Assembly (NCBI GenBank): GCA_946122785.1
Contig: CAMGYJ010000010.1
Coordinates: forward strand, 31,661,608-31,725,607
Origin: Linum tenue
Taxonomy: Eukaryota; Streptophyta; Magnoliopsida; Malpighiales; Linaceae
Direction of reading: 5' to 3'
Length of the DNA: 64,000 bases
In this document: one piece after another, positions 47,601 through 57,666 of the stretch
Layout of the letters: each line of letters starts with the position of its first letter
Numbering within the stretch: position 1 is the first letter of the stretch
Notes under the pieces: model-generated
What the model saw: only the letters and a program-made list of their open reading frames with translations
Databases searched by the model: none
Told to the model about the DNA's origin: nothing
Program-made: the position numbers and the translations under genes

Positions 47601-50146
47601 GGGACGAACACTACATTCGATAGCCATGTGATGTATCTGGCTTCTTCAACGAACCCAGCCTCGAGCAACTTATCGACTTCCCTCCTTAGAGCTTCTTCCT
47701 TCTCTTGGGTCAAGTTCCTTCGCTTTTGTTGAACGGGCTTCTTTCCCTCCTCGACGGCCAATCGATGCGCCGCCACATTTGGTGACACTCCCGGCATGTC
47801 CTGGGGGCTCCAAGCGAATAGCTCCCCAAATTCTCGCAACAATTCGATCAAGGGCGCCCTCATGTGTTCAGGAGCCTGTGCTGACACTCGTACCTGCCTG
47901 TCCAGGCGCCCTACTTCGATTGGTACCATGAACTCATCATCCATAGGCTCTGCTCTAGGCGCGTCCTCCGATCGAACGTCTATGTTGTTTACCCGGTGTC
48001 TCCGTGCGCCCTTCCTTTTTCCTTCCTCTTCTCGAGCATAGCGGGGGGCGCATTCTCCTCGTGAAATTCCTATGCCTTGTGGGGCGACGAACTTCAATGT
48101 TTGGTGGCAAGTCGAAGCTACCCCATTGAATAACGCCAACAGTGGTCTTCCCAATATGACATTGTACGGCGAGGGGCAATCCACTATCCCAAACTCCACG
48201 GCATGTGTCACTCGGTGTACTTCGTCGCCCAATGTTACCGGAAGGCGCACACGCCCGATCACATGGGCAGGCGCTCCCGAAAACCCTATCAGCACCGAAT
48301 CGGAGGGGCTCACCAACTCCGGCGCCAGCTGCATGCGCTCGAACGTGCTTTTGAACAAAACATCCATCGAACTTCCCGTATCCACCAACATCCTCTTGAC
48401 CTTACATCCCGCAATGATTCCCTGGATCTCCAAAGCTTCCTCCGAAGGCACCTGACATGCTTCTTCCGCCTCCTGATTAAAGCATATTTGCACTGCCGCC
48501 TTCGCCTCCACAGATGCGGCCCGGAGGCGCCTAGACCGGTCCAACTTGTCCCGCAAATCGACGGTTCCAGTTATGGATTCCACCGTGAGCCTAACCCGGT
48601 TGGGTTCTCCTTCCTGATTCAACTCGAACGGAGGCGGGGGTATTTCAAGTAGAGGAGGGTGGGCCTCCAGCGCTGGGAGGTTACCAGGCGCCTGTGGTAT
48701 GACGGGAGGATTGGGCGCCTTAGGTCCAGCCACCACAGCAGGCGCTGGCCTCGTCTCTCTTGTGACATACGCGCGGTGTGTCCTCTCTTCCGTCTTTCTT
48801 ATGAAGTCGTTGAGCATTCCTCGATCAGCTAACGTCTGCAACTCCGATTTCAGTTGGTAGCAATCGGCCGTGTGATGCCCCTTATCCCGGTGAAAGTCAC
48901 AATATCGATCAAGGTTCCGCTCGTTTGGTTGTCCCCGCATAGGTCCCGGCCAGCGCACATGGTATCCTCTGTCCTTCACGTATTGCAGAATGTTTTTCAG
49001 AGAGTCGTTGTATTCCGTGAAATTTCCCGCACTCCTGGGTGGTGGGCGCTGGCCATCCATCCTCCTTGGTGGAGCGTTGTTCACAATGAATGGCCTAGGC
49101 GCCTGGCGCATCTCCACTTCTTCTCTACCAACACGCCTTTTCTCTGCCCTCCTCGCGGCCAACGTTTCCTCCAAGGCAATCACCTTCTGAACCCTTCGAT
49201 CCAGATCTTCAGTTGACACTACCGCCCTCTTAGACAGCACACGACACAACTCCTCACTATTTGTGCACTCCTCCAGACACACTCCCAGGACTGGCGGTTG
49301 CACATCTTTCACGGCCATGGCGACCGAAATCCAGCGGTCATAGAATTCTCTAAGCGCCTCCCCCCCTCTCTGCTTGATTTTAAACAAAGCGCCTATAGTC
49401 AACGTCCGCCTCTTACGGCTGGCAAATTTGGACAAGAATAGCTCTGCAAATTGCTCAAAGCACTCTATGCGCCCCTCCTCCAACTGATGATACCAATCCA
49501 AAACTACCCCTGCGAACGTCGAAGGGAACACCTTACACAACGTGGCATCCGTGCTATTGTACAATTGCATCTTCGTGAAATAGCTATTCAGATGATCTTC
49601 TGGGTCAGTGACTCCATCATAGCTGGCCAGCGGTGGGAGTGTAGTTCCTGCTGGCTCCATTAACACACTTTGCGCCAAGGGTTTTCTGATCCCGAAGCGC
49701 CTGGCCTGACGTTTGGGCGTCCATGGGTTCTGTTCTTCCGGCACTGGGATGGTCCACTCGCCTGGCGCCCTCCACACGCCCGGGCGCCTGGGTGGTGTTA
49801 CCTCAGGATTAATACCCTCATAGCTCGGGCGCCCATACTCGCTAACCTCCGAATCATCCATGAGCCTATCCCTCTTCCTCACTGGGGGGCTGTACTCCCT
49901 TGTATCAACGCTCCTTCCTTCCTCCAATTCCCTCCGAAGCATTGCTATCGCTCGATCTTGGTCGGCAATAATCTTGAACAGCTCCCTCTTTGACACCGAA
50001 TCACTCTCCATAGACGGGCGCTCGCGGCTCTCGTCCTCCACGTCCATGCTCACTATCGGGCTTGACCTCCGCTCACTCCCCTCCAGACTGGAATTCTCCG
50101 TTCTCGCATCCTCGGCGCCTACACTTCCAACATTCAAGTCCTCCAT
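44684..50146 (-). CDS. Gypsy gag-pol polyprotein, 1820 residues, intact
   Basis: The single uninterrupted frame starts 41 bases inside the LTR. Gag core lies at about 170-280 (DPEDHLNSYF, LDWYHQL) with a zinc-knuckle-like CDFHRDKGHHTADC at 416-429. Protease: LVDTGSS, 587-593. Reverse transcriptase about 805-1010 with CVDFTNLN and the catalytic YVDD at 957-960. First RNase H about 1085-1200. A second RNase H (about 1232-1358) has D1239, the NNAAEYE block, D1301 and D1351, the hallmark of Tat elements. Integrase has the HHCC finger (H1455, H1462, C1493, C1496) and D1525, D1585 and E1621 in the usual spacing. Every catalytic residue I looked for is present, which with matching LTRs suggests recent mobility. 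Gag and pol share one frame, so one protein must be cut by its own protease. Confidence 0.96.
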   Translation of the reverse strand: MEDLNVGSVGAEDARTENSSLEGSERRSSPIVSMDVEDESRERPSMESDSVSKRELFKIIADQDRAIAMLRRELEEGRSVDTREYSPPVRKRDRLMDDSEVSEYGRPSYEGINPEVTPPRRPGVWRAPGEWTIPVPEEQNPWTPKRQARRFGIRKPLAQSVLMEPAGTTLPPLASYDGVTDPEDHLNSYFTKMQLYNSTDATLCKVFPSTFAGVVLDWYHQLEEGRIECFEQFAELFLSKFASRKRRTLTIGALFKIKQRGGEALREFYDRWISVAMAVKDVQPPVLGVCLEECTNSEELCRVLSKRAVVSTEDLDRRVQKVIALEETLAARRAEKRRVGREEVEMRQAPRPFIVNNAPPRRMDGQRPPPRSAGNFTEYNDSLKNILQYVKDRGYHVRWPGPMRGQPNERNLDRYCDFHRDKGHHTADCYQLKSELQTLADRGMLNDFIRKTEERTHRAYVTRETRPAPAVVAGPKAPNPPVIPQAPGNLPALEAHPPLLEIPPPPFELNQEGEPNRVRLTVESITGTVDLRDKLDRSRRLRAASVEAKAAVQICFNQEAEEACQVPSEEALEIQGIIAGCKVKRMLVDTGSSMDVLFKSTFERMQLAPELVSPSDSVLIGFSGAPAHVIGRVRLPVTLGDEVHRVTHAVEFGIVDCPSPYNVILGRPLLALFNGVASTCHQTLKFVAPQGIGISRGECAPRYAREEEGKRKGARRHRVNNIDVRSEDAPRAEPMDDEFMVPIEVGRLDRQVRVSAQAPEHMRAPLIELLREFGELFAWSPQDMPGVSPNVAAHRLAVEEGKKPVQQKRRNLTQEKEEALRREVDKLLEAGFVEEARYITWLSNVVFVPKPSGDWRMCVDFTNLNRACPTDAYPMPRIDILVDATAYHEALSFLDMFSGYHQIPMVEEDRAKTAFMTPFGNFCYKVMAFGLKNAGATYQRMVNQIFRRQLGRNVEAYVDDLIVKSKRRQDHIMDLRETFETMRSYKLRLNPQKCVFLAEAGKFLGFMITKRGIEANPKQVEAIMRLAPPRTPKEVQGLTGRLAALGRFIPRSSDRGAPFFRTLKKASKFKWTEECDEAFGDLKKLLVAPTVMTAPRPKETLYLYIAVSRIAVSAVLVSKDPSTNEERPVYYVSRTMAVHETRYAPIEKAVLAVVMAANKLRPYFQAHSIIVLTNLPLRTVLGSMDVSGRLVKWAVQLSEFDVSYAPRPAIKAQVLADFVAEGVVDVGSGVEECWQVQVDGAASRSGAGAGIVLISPLGAMHEVALRFATLKTNNAAEYEAVLAGLHMARELGAQKVNVQTDSALVVNQLNDVYEVKEEALSAYVRAVKEKCAWFREVTFTHIPREENAHADALSKLATALDFGEERKVIVTKEAPREERVMANFLGEASDGWMAPIMLFLKQGVVPEDPKEAWRLRRKAARCVIMEGVLYKRSHSGTYLRCLTEAEGQEAIAEVHQGTCGMHAGARSLEKVLLRQGYYWPTMRADAGKHVAGCHQCQIHANDIHVPGAPMQGNVSAWPFAQWGMDLLGPFPKAPGQFKYLIVAIDYFTKWIEAEPLASITEVQVRKFTRKNIFTRFGLPESIITDHGKQFDCKKFIDFCDENGVVLRFSSVAYPQANGQAEAANKSILHGLHTRLTEAKGNWVEELPSVLWAHRTTFKVATGDTPFALTYGSEAVLPVEVRIPTFRMAHRDESMEAQERINELDLLDERRESAALRLEAMKSQVARYYNKKMRPHGIVVGSLVLKRDFRPKATDGKLAPKWKGPYRVQEVVGPGTFKLEHLSGKKVKRTWNAQNLRRYGVVEANVMEDDGRVPEGAPSLW

Positions 50147-50165
50147 CCTTTCTATCTTGCCAGGC

Positions 50166-50187
50166 GCCCCCTATCTGGCGCGCCAAT
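50166..50187 (-). promoter_or_regulatory. Primer binding site of the gypsy element
   Basis: Directly inside the 5' LTR, reading leftward attggcgcgccagatagggg. I cannot state which tRNA it matches. Confidence 0.7.
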
Positions 50188-50763
50188 TGTTGAAGCCCGG
50201 ATACTCCCTCTTCCACGTGTCACTTCCCGCTGCCCCACGCCGAGCGCTTGGACCCTGCAGGACGGGCGCCTAGAGGGCTACACCCGTCCGTTAGCACTCC
50301 AACGATCAAGTCAGGTGCAACTCTAGAGAGAGAAGTGAAGAAAGAAGTTTAGTGTGAGAAAGACCAACCTGCTTAAATGCTACCTACCAAGTGCTATTTA
50401 TACTACTCGAGCTCCTCGACCAAGCTCCGACCAACTTCTGCCACCAAGGTATATGTCAGTCTAGCATTAAATGCTCGGTCTCCCCTGGCGCCTACGCGCC
50501 TACACGTGGCATACCGTCCATTTTCCACGTCAGGGCGCATAGGAGGACCACTTGCCTCGTGGCGCCCTTCTGACCTTGTCCACCTGTACTCCCTTGTCTG
50601 CGAGCCTATTTTGTCGTCATGCGCCCCCTGCTCCTTCACAACCACCTAGGTCATACTCTTATGGGCCATAAATAGGCTTCAGGCCCAATAGGCTCTTACC
50701 TTCCATGAGCTCCTTTCCTCTCTCTCAACAAGGCCCAATGGGCTCTTCTCTACTACCCCAACA
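50188..50763 (-). repeat. Gypsy 5' LTR (576 bp)
   Basis: Same length and, by eye, the same sequence as the other LTR. A TATA box on the minus strand (agtataaatagc, about 50,393-50,404) is suited to drive gag-pol. Confidence 0.95.
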
Positions 50764-50768
50764 GATAT

Positions 50769-53470
50769 CAAATGGCGCGTGATGAAGTGCCTATTGGTTC
50801 TTAATTAATTATGTTTGGGGATTTGGGGATGGACGAAGACGACGTGGCAGCGCGCAAACGCGTTTGCTAGCGGAGGGAAAGGAAGACAGGGAGAGAGCAA
50901 AGCAAAACGTGTTTTGGTTAAGCCGAGGGATTCAGTTCTTTTGTAGGGAAGGGAAGGGAAGGGAAGGGAACTGTTTGGGGTTGGGTGGTCGTGAACAAAA
51001 GAATGGCTGCCGTCTTCCTCCTTTCCTTTTCTCCATTAGAATTATCGAATTGCTCTACAAGACAGGGAGAGGTCTGGAATGGAGGCAAGGGGGGAAAAGA
51101 CAAAGCAGTCAACCCAGTCCCCATACCTAGCTAGTATTAGCCACTAGGATAACAATGATTGAAGCTGATTTTCATATATATCATTCTCAAATCACGGCTT
51201 TAAAATGAGAATTATTCTTGTAATTCGTAACGAAAAATGCTTGGGGATGTTATACGTCATATCAAAACTAACTAATATGTGGTTTGGGAAAAAAAACCAC
51301 CTGCACCATTCTTGAAAAATCATGTATAAAGTTTTTTATTAATCTAAAATGAAGTTTCTTTGTCACATTGTTTGTAAGACTGAGAGAAAATGAAAAAGAT
51401 TTGAGTTCTAAGAGATAATTATTATGATTAGGGATATGGATGAACGAAGTGTTAAAGACTTAAAGTGAACGAGTCTTAAACATAGTTATAATACATATTT
51501 GGATGAGTTCGATACAGTTACTTAAAATACCAAAATCACACCAAACTCATTACCCTCTTTGTCGAATTCAACAAAACTCCACTCAAATGTAATATCGATT
51601 GGGTCTTCCAAACAAAATATATTCGAAATCGATTGTATACCCAATTCTGTCATCCGTAAAAGCGCACCAAATGGGTGGAGTTTACAAAAATGCTCATTTT
51701 GCTCCTCTTAGTCTTAACTACCGAGTTGACATTTCTCGACCTGCAGGCAGGCAGCAACTAGTGGTTGTTGGGCAGTCTCAAAAACAAAACAAAACAAAAA
51801 AATGATATTCATAATTAAAGTAGTTGTTGTCTACGATTTCCCCTTCCATTTCTTGCTTCTGAGATTATACATCATTAACAAGTCCAATTCTTGACTGGTT
51901 TGCATTTGGCCATGCCTGTTTCCCAATGAGGAACGGGTAAACCACTTCGAATTTGGGTGCATATCATACATTTAATCACATAATGGTTACTTTTATCATT
52001 CGATTATTCAAAATGAGATCTTAATCTTCAATTGTAACATGAAAATTGTTCGTATATTAAGTGCATACTCTTATCACCAAATTTTAAATTTAATTGTCAA
52101 TCTAAAGGACCATTATAAGAACAAAATTATGATGGAAAATGTATGAATTAGAAGTAAATTCTAGGCTGTACCTTCATAATAAAGAAATCTTGACAATTAA
52201 ATTTAAAATTTGGTGATAAGAGTATGCACTTAGTCAAAGATGTATTGTAAACACAACCCTACGTATAGAGATTGCGATGGGGCGGGTTTGGGGTGGGTTT
52301 GTCTAAATCATCTGTATGCTCATTTTCAAATATACAAACACATACTCCCCGCATACCCATGCAGGGAGAGGACTTGAAATCTCATCCCCACACCCGCGAT
52401 TTTTGTGTATCAGTGGGTCATACCTGCACCGTATATCCAATATTACGATGCCTAGAATTCAGCATGCTGACTTTTCGTTATAACACTAAACATGCCTAAT
52501 AAGTCATGAAATTAACAAAGCTACGATCCTTCATATAATCACGAATTCCAAACGTTCGATCTTAAAACATTCATTAATCCAGAAAATGTACAATATTATC
52601 TAAATCATTCATCTCCAACTCCACGTTCCACGTATATACTAAGCAATAAATAACTAACATAATATTGTTAACAAGATAGAAAGAAGTGGAAGAGTGAAGG
52701 GTGGGTGGAGGAAAAGAAATTAGTGTTTGGCTCTAAAACCACACTTGCCTCATCTGGTCATCTCACTCAAATTTTTTGTGGGTTTTACCCATACCCGCTT
52801 CTTGTCCAATCAATGTGGAAAGTTACTGTATTGACTGAATCCGTTGCGGTTAAGTACCTATGATGATGAGTTTGATTGTCGTCCCTACCTAAATTTGATA
52901 ATGTCAATTTATATGATTAAGTGCAATGTGGGGGGAAGGGTAAGAAAATTTTGCATTCTTCTTTCAAAGCCAAAAAAATGAAAACCATTCTCTTCTTTGT
53001 TTCATTGTTTGTATAATCTAGTTCAAATGACATTTTCAAGCGTTAGTTGTAATCCACCATTAGCATAATTACATTTTCCTAATCCGGTTGAATGTTTAGC
53101 ATCTAATTCCTCAACATGACATTTGTTTAATCTTGAAATACCCTCTCATGCTCACAAAGTAAAAATTTCACCTAACCCCATCCATCTCAAGTCAAATGAC
53201 CCATCCACCAATTTGATTGGATTGGAGTACCACTTTTTTGTCAAATGATTTTATTACCAAATCAAACCTTCACATTCACACATATAATCTCATCTATTCC
53301 CTCCACTTTAATTAATGTTTTCAAAAAGCCATATGATTAGTGCCCTCCCAAATTTCTCTCAACCCTTTTGAGTGGTTCCCCACAAACTAAGAAAAGAAAA
53401 ACAAATGGTGGCATTTTGGTAAAATGGAGTTGGTACCAAAGTCAATAATTCAGAGTCTTTGAGCTGGCCA
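50769..53470. other. Intergenic region between the gypsy element and RALF
   Basis: Includes a gggaa repeat near 50,945-50,970, AT-rich sequence, and a near-perfect hairpin at 52,058-52,232 listed separately. No protein-coding gene recognised. Confidence 0.6.
52058..52232. repeat. Hairpin: 42-43-bp inverted repeat around an ~89-bp loop
   Basis: The left arm (52,059-52,100) starts aagtgcatactcttatcacc. The right arm (52,190-52,231) is its reverse complement with no mismatch that I can see. It is a small fold-back MITE, and its transcript would form a long duplex able to feed small-RNA processing. Confidence 0.85.
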
Positions 53471-53777
53471 GGTTTATAAGTCCCCTCCTCTAACCCCAAC
53501 TAGCCCTTAGCTGGTTTTTCTTTCAACACACCACCAAAGGAAAGAATAAAAGAAGACACCTCCCAAAAGAAAACTCATAAAGAAAGCCAAATCAGAGCAT
53601 CTCAAAACAGAACCCAGAGGGGAGAGTTAAAGGAGGAGGCACCCAAAGAAGAAGAAGAAGAACCCATTGGGCTAACAAGAGAGCCCTTTGAAGAAAGAAG
53701 AAGGGGGGGGACAAGGAAGAAGAAGCTGTTTCTCCACTTGGGTTTTGCTAAAGATTTGTTCTTTTTGAGGTATAGAA
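53471..53777 (+). promoter_or_regulatory. RALF core promoter and leader
   Basis: A TATA box (tttataag, 53,473-53,480) is followed by a roughly 270-base purine-rich leader with gaagaagaagaag runs, ending at the ATG at 53,778. Confidence 0.6.
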
Positions 53778-54134
53778 ATGGCCGCCAGCAATTTGATTTG
53801 TGTCATCTTCATGATGCTGCTGGTTAGCTTGTCTCCGGCGGCCGTTCAGTCGAGCGGCGGTGGTGGAGGAGTGGAAGGCTGGTTACCACTCAGATCTTCA
53901 TCGGAAGGGTTGATTTCTGATGTAATGGCTGCCGATGGGGAGGAGTTCGCCATGGATTCAGAGATCAGCAGGAGGGTTCTGCAGTCGTCTGGCAGGTACA
54001 TCAGCTATGGAGCTCTCCAGAGAAACACTGTTCCTTGCTCGAGGCGTGGCGCTTCTTACTACAATTGCCGAGCCGGAGCTCAGGCCAACCCCTACTCCCG
54101 TGGCTGCAGCGCCATTACCAGGTGCAGAAGCTAA
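53778..54134 (+). CDS. RALF: RALF (rapid alkalinization factor) preproprotein
   Basis: RALF peptides are secreted hormones sensed by FERONIA-type receptor kinases with LLG co-receptors. They raise apoplastic pH and restrain cell growth. This 118-residue single-exon gene has a hydrophobic signal peptide (about 1-25), a variable acidic propeptide, the subtilase S1P cleavage motif RRVL (about residue 65) and a mature peptide with YISYGAL, the receptor-binding core. It has four cysteines (PCSRRGASYYNC and GCSAITRC) for two disulfides, plus the conserved YNCRAGAQANPYSRGC stretch. Length and every hallmark fit an intact S1P-processed RALF of the RALF1/22/23/33 type. The frame is unbroken. Confidence 0.97.
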   Translation: MAASNLICVIFMMLLVSLSPAAVQSSGGGGGVEGWLPLRSSSEGLISDVMAADGEEFAMDSEISRRVLQSSGRYISYGALQRNTVPCSRRGASYYNCRAGAQANPYSRGCSAITRCRS

Positions 54135-55315
54135 AAAAGTAAAGAAAGATTGGAACTTCCTCTTCTTCTTTCTTATAACCTCTTGTTTGTAATTTCTTTC
54201 TCTCTTTTTTATATTTTTGGGTTCTTTTCTTTCTACATTTTTTTTTTTTGGATTTGATTGTCATACTTGGAGGTGGATGAACAAGGAATGAAAGAGAGCG
54301 AGACAGAGAGAGAGCTCGTTGGTGAGATGGCGGTGGAGGGTTATTATTGATGGAAAAATATATTGTTGTTGTTATAATTTTACGGCTTCTCAATTTGGCT
54401 TTTGTAAAAGATTATACTGCTTTATTGCTATTCTTTGTTCTTCCTTCTTCCTTCTGGTTTCTGGATTTAGCTTTGATAAAGTTGCAGTCTTGAAGGGAGG
54501 ATCCTGTCATCTTTCTTATTCTGTCACTAGGGATTGCATAGATTCCTTCTTTTGTTCCTTTGGATAGTTGGATTAGGGATATGATTTGAGGTCTCCAAAT
54601 TGGGTTGTTTACTTCTCAAATTGCCTTCTCCTACCCCCGATCTTTAGATTAGGGATTCAGTAGTTCCTCCCAATTGGGTCTGTGTTCTTGTCAATTGCCG
54701 TCCCCTTTTGCTAACCTTCACCTAAGGATTGATTTATGTCCTCAATTGGTTCTAATGTGCTTGTCAATTGTCTTTAAACTTGGGATTCATTAGTTCTCCA
54801 AGTAGTCTGCTGATGAAAGAATTCTCTGAGAAAGTTCAACACTTTTAGAGGGGGAAGGTTGGGTCTCTGTTTGGTTGTTGCCCTTGGCCTCAGTTTTTTC
54901 AAGTTAAAGTCTGTTGGAAGGGGGGAAAGCAATTCCTAGATTCCACCACCTTCTCCTTTCTTGCCCACTTTTAGGGTTCAGTGGAATTCCAAATCAGAAA
55001 TCTGAAATTGTGAGTGGTTTCTGGGTTCCAAGATACATCTACTTCATGTTCTTCCATCAAAAGGTGGACTGAACCAAAGATTTGGCAGCAGATTGATTGA
55101 GTGGTAGAGAATAAAGTCAGGCATGGGAAGGAAAAGGAAGCTGGCTGCTGCTGACCTGGCAAAAGTTGGTATCGTTCTGGCCAGTTGTTCTTTTGGCTAA
55201 CAATATAGGCATATGTTGTTTTCTTTTTACATTGTCAAAACCTCACAGAGACACGCACCAAAGAATATCCCTTGCCATTTCATTTCAAAAATTTCCTGCT
55301 TAGCAACCAAAAAAG
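54135..55315. other. RALF 3' flank and intergenic
   Basis: The first few hundred bases should be 3' UTR (T-rich to about 54,260). After that I see no gene. Confidence 0.5.
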
Positions 55316-55324
55316 GAAGCTGCT

Positions 55325-55660
55325 CTTGCTCCAAACGGATTCCCGAGCGGCGATTCAGATCATAGAGCCAGCCACCAATACCCACCCACATTATCATATT
55401 GTGTTGCAGGTGAGGCGAATGATACAACGCAACTGGGAGGTGCGGATCGAGCATATTTACAGGGAGGGCAACGTGGTGGCGGATTTCTTGGCCTCGACAG
55501 GGCATGCTTTACAGGTCGGGAGTCATCCCATTCTGGTCCCCGACCAGCGATTGCAGCATTGGCTTCTCTTTGATCTTGTAGGGAGTCAAACTTCCAGACT
55601 CATTTCCCATTAGCTGTTAGGGCGCTCTGTCGGCCGTTTTCTTACAACAACAAAAAAAAA
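55325..55660 (+). mobile_element. 5'-truncated LINE fragment with RNase H-like coding and poly-A tail
   Basis: The + frame reads LLLQTDSRAAIQIIEPA and then REGNVVADFLA with IEHIYREGN, the C-terminal RNase H-like domain of plant non-LTR elements, followed by a stop at about 55,611, a short 3' UTR and an A-rich tail (55,652-55,660). The 9-mer gaagctgct stands on both sides (55,316-55,324 and 55,661-55,669), a plausible target duplication. Confidence 0.8.
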
Positions 55661-55669
55661 GAAGCTGCT

Positions 55670-57666
55670 TCATAGCTCTCATCCAGATGCTTTCAACAGC
55701 AACTCAACTTGGTAAAAGGGGTTTGCAATAGGCGCGTAATTCAATCCGCGACCACTGATCGATATCAATCGCATCAGAATTTGTTTACTAAAACGTGACA
55801 AACTAGAACAAAGTTATTTGAACCAGTAACGTATAACGCAGATAATCATGTTGACGACAGGCTAGTTTCTTAACCGCAGTTGAAAATCTTGGTAGCCAAA
55901 CTGGATCTATGGTTTATAATCTTTTAGGATTCTTATGGGGGTTAGGGTTGTGTTTCTGCAAGGTATCTTACTGTGAGACAGAATTAACAAAAGAAAACAA
56001 TATGAGGCTGGCATGCCAGGCAGCTCATATTTCTCTGTGAGAATATTTGAACAGGTCAGACTAAATAATTTTTAAAAAAATTCCTGAAATGTAAATGCCA
56101 AGCTGGATTTGATTCCCTAACGAAATCAGAACTTGTATGATTTATCGCGCCATTAATTAATTTATAGAAATAAAATGTAAGTCGCAACGGTAACGGGCAT
56201 AGTTTTATTTCATACTAATGGAAAAATACACAGTTTGGGCCCTTCGTTTTTTCATCGTTAATCTTCTTCCAGTCATGGCCTTAGTCTTGGGTTTTTGGAC
56301 GATAAGGAATCACATTACCCACTAGCACTGGGCCCGCCCGTTGGACGGGTAACCTGTGCATACTCGTATCATTTGATAAATGTTGAAATATAAATCCTAA
56401 CCTGTGCATACTCGTATCATTTGATAAATGTTGAAATATAAATCCAATTGAAAATGGTTAATTTCTTTTTGTAACTTTTGTAATAAAATGGCGATTGTAC
56501 AAAATTTTAGCTCTGTATTTATTAATAACTATGAAAGTTTTATCTAAAAATGGTTGTATGGAAGTGTTTATGGGAGAAGCCGAAATTAAATTTTCCATGC
56601 GGATAGAGCCACTCAATATTTATTATGAAGATGAATTAAAAGAGTTTATTTGTACTTTTACAAACAACAATAATAAGCAATAACATCCCTAATGTATTGA
56701 AAAAATGTTATATGATATGAACGAAAAAATGTAATAGGAAATAAATACTTGGGCCACTAATCCTACAGTCCGATTGATTTTCAGCCCATAGAAGAATGGG
56801 CCAATACTTGAGCCACCATATTGAATGACCAGGAAAGTGGGACCAAGGCCGAAGCGTGTACCCGTCATTCACGTACCAACAATCGATGTCACAAATAATA
56901 ATTATAGTTCTAAATCATACATAAAATATTTCAAACATCACAAATATTAAGATTATATTAATTATTATAAAGAGTAAAAATTGTATGATAAGGATAATTA
57001 TAACTCATTTATATGTTAATGCCCTATAAATTGATCAACACATCAGATCCAAAATTGACGAAATGAACATCACATTAAACTCCATATTGTCTCATTATTG
57101 TTCGGTCCATTCATGCCCGATTAGCAAGAGTTCAATGTTTAGCAGTTAACCAGGCTAAAATTTTAGAGAACCAATCACCTATAGTTTGTACAAAATATTA
57201 TTGTTTCGGATTAGTTCTGAAAATTTATATTAACTTAAAGAATTCTACATCGTTTTTGCATATTCAATACTGCAGTTCGATATGCAATATTTCAAACAAT
57301 GAAATTTGTGTTGCAATTTTAAGATTACCAGTCATTTTACAGGTTATAAAAATTATAAATCACGTATTAAACTTTGCTTTTTAGAAGATTTAATAGGCTA
57401 GCTAACCGTGAAAAGTCCTCTGCTTTTTAAATCTTCGCTTAGTGCATGTTTACAACTTAAGAAGATAAAAACAAATTTGTTTAGTGTGATATATCTTATA
57501 GAAAGAGTTTCTTCAACCAAGTAGGAAATGAATTTTACCTGAAATTATTATATCTTATAAAAAGTGATTAAGTGTGAAATCGAAACTCAAGTAATATTGA
57601 TTCTAACATTAAATAATAAATTGTATGTGTAGTTCAGTTTAGACAAAATACATATGTGTAACCAAA
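55670..57666. other. Intergenic, with a 48-bp exact tandem duplication at 56,351-56,446
   Basis: The duplicated unit begins aacctgtgcatactcgtatc. The rest is AT-rich with no gene recognised. Confidence 0.6.

Larger units (their letters stand above)
39971..50763 (-). mobile_element. Complete Ty3/gypsy (Tat lineage) LTR retrotransposon with an extra antisense gene
   Basis: GATAT (39,966-39,970 and 50,764-50,768) flanks a 10,793-bp element transcribed leftward. Its LTRs are 39,971-40,546 and 50,188-50,763. Next to the right LTR, reading leftward, is a primer site starting attggcgcgccagatagggg. A purine tract (aactggggggcaat, rightmost base 40,560) precedes the left LTR. Order in the sense direction: LTR, gag-pol (50,146-44,684), a repeat-rich spacer (44,683-43,915), an antisense spliced gene (43,914-41,139), LTR. 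Two RNase H domains in pol and the extra gene mark the Tat lineage (Retand/Ogre relatives). All parts needed for movement appear present. Confidence 0.96.
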
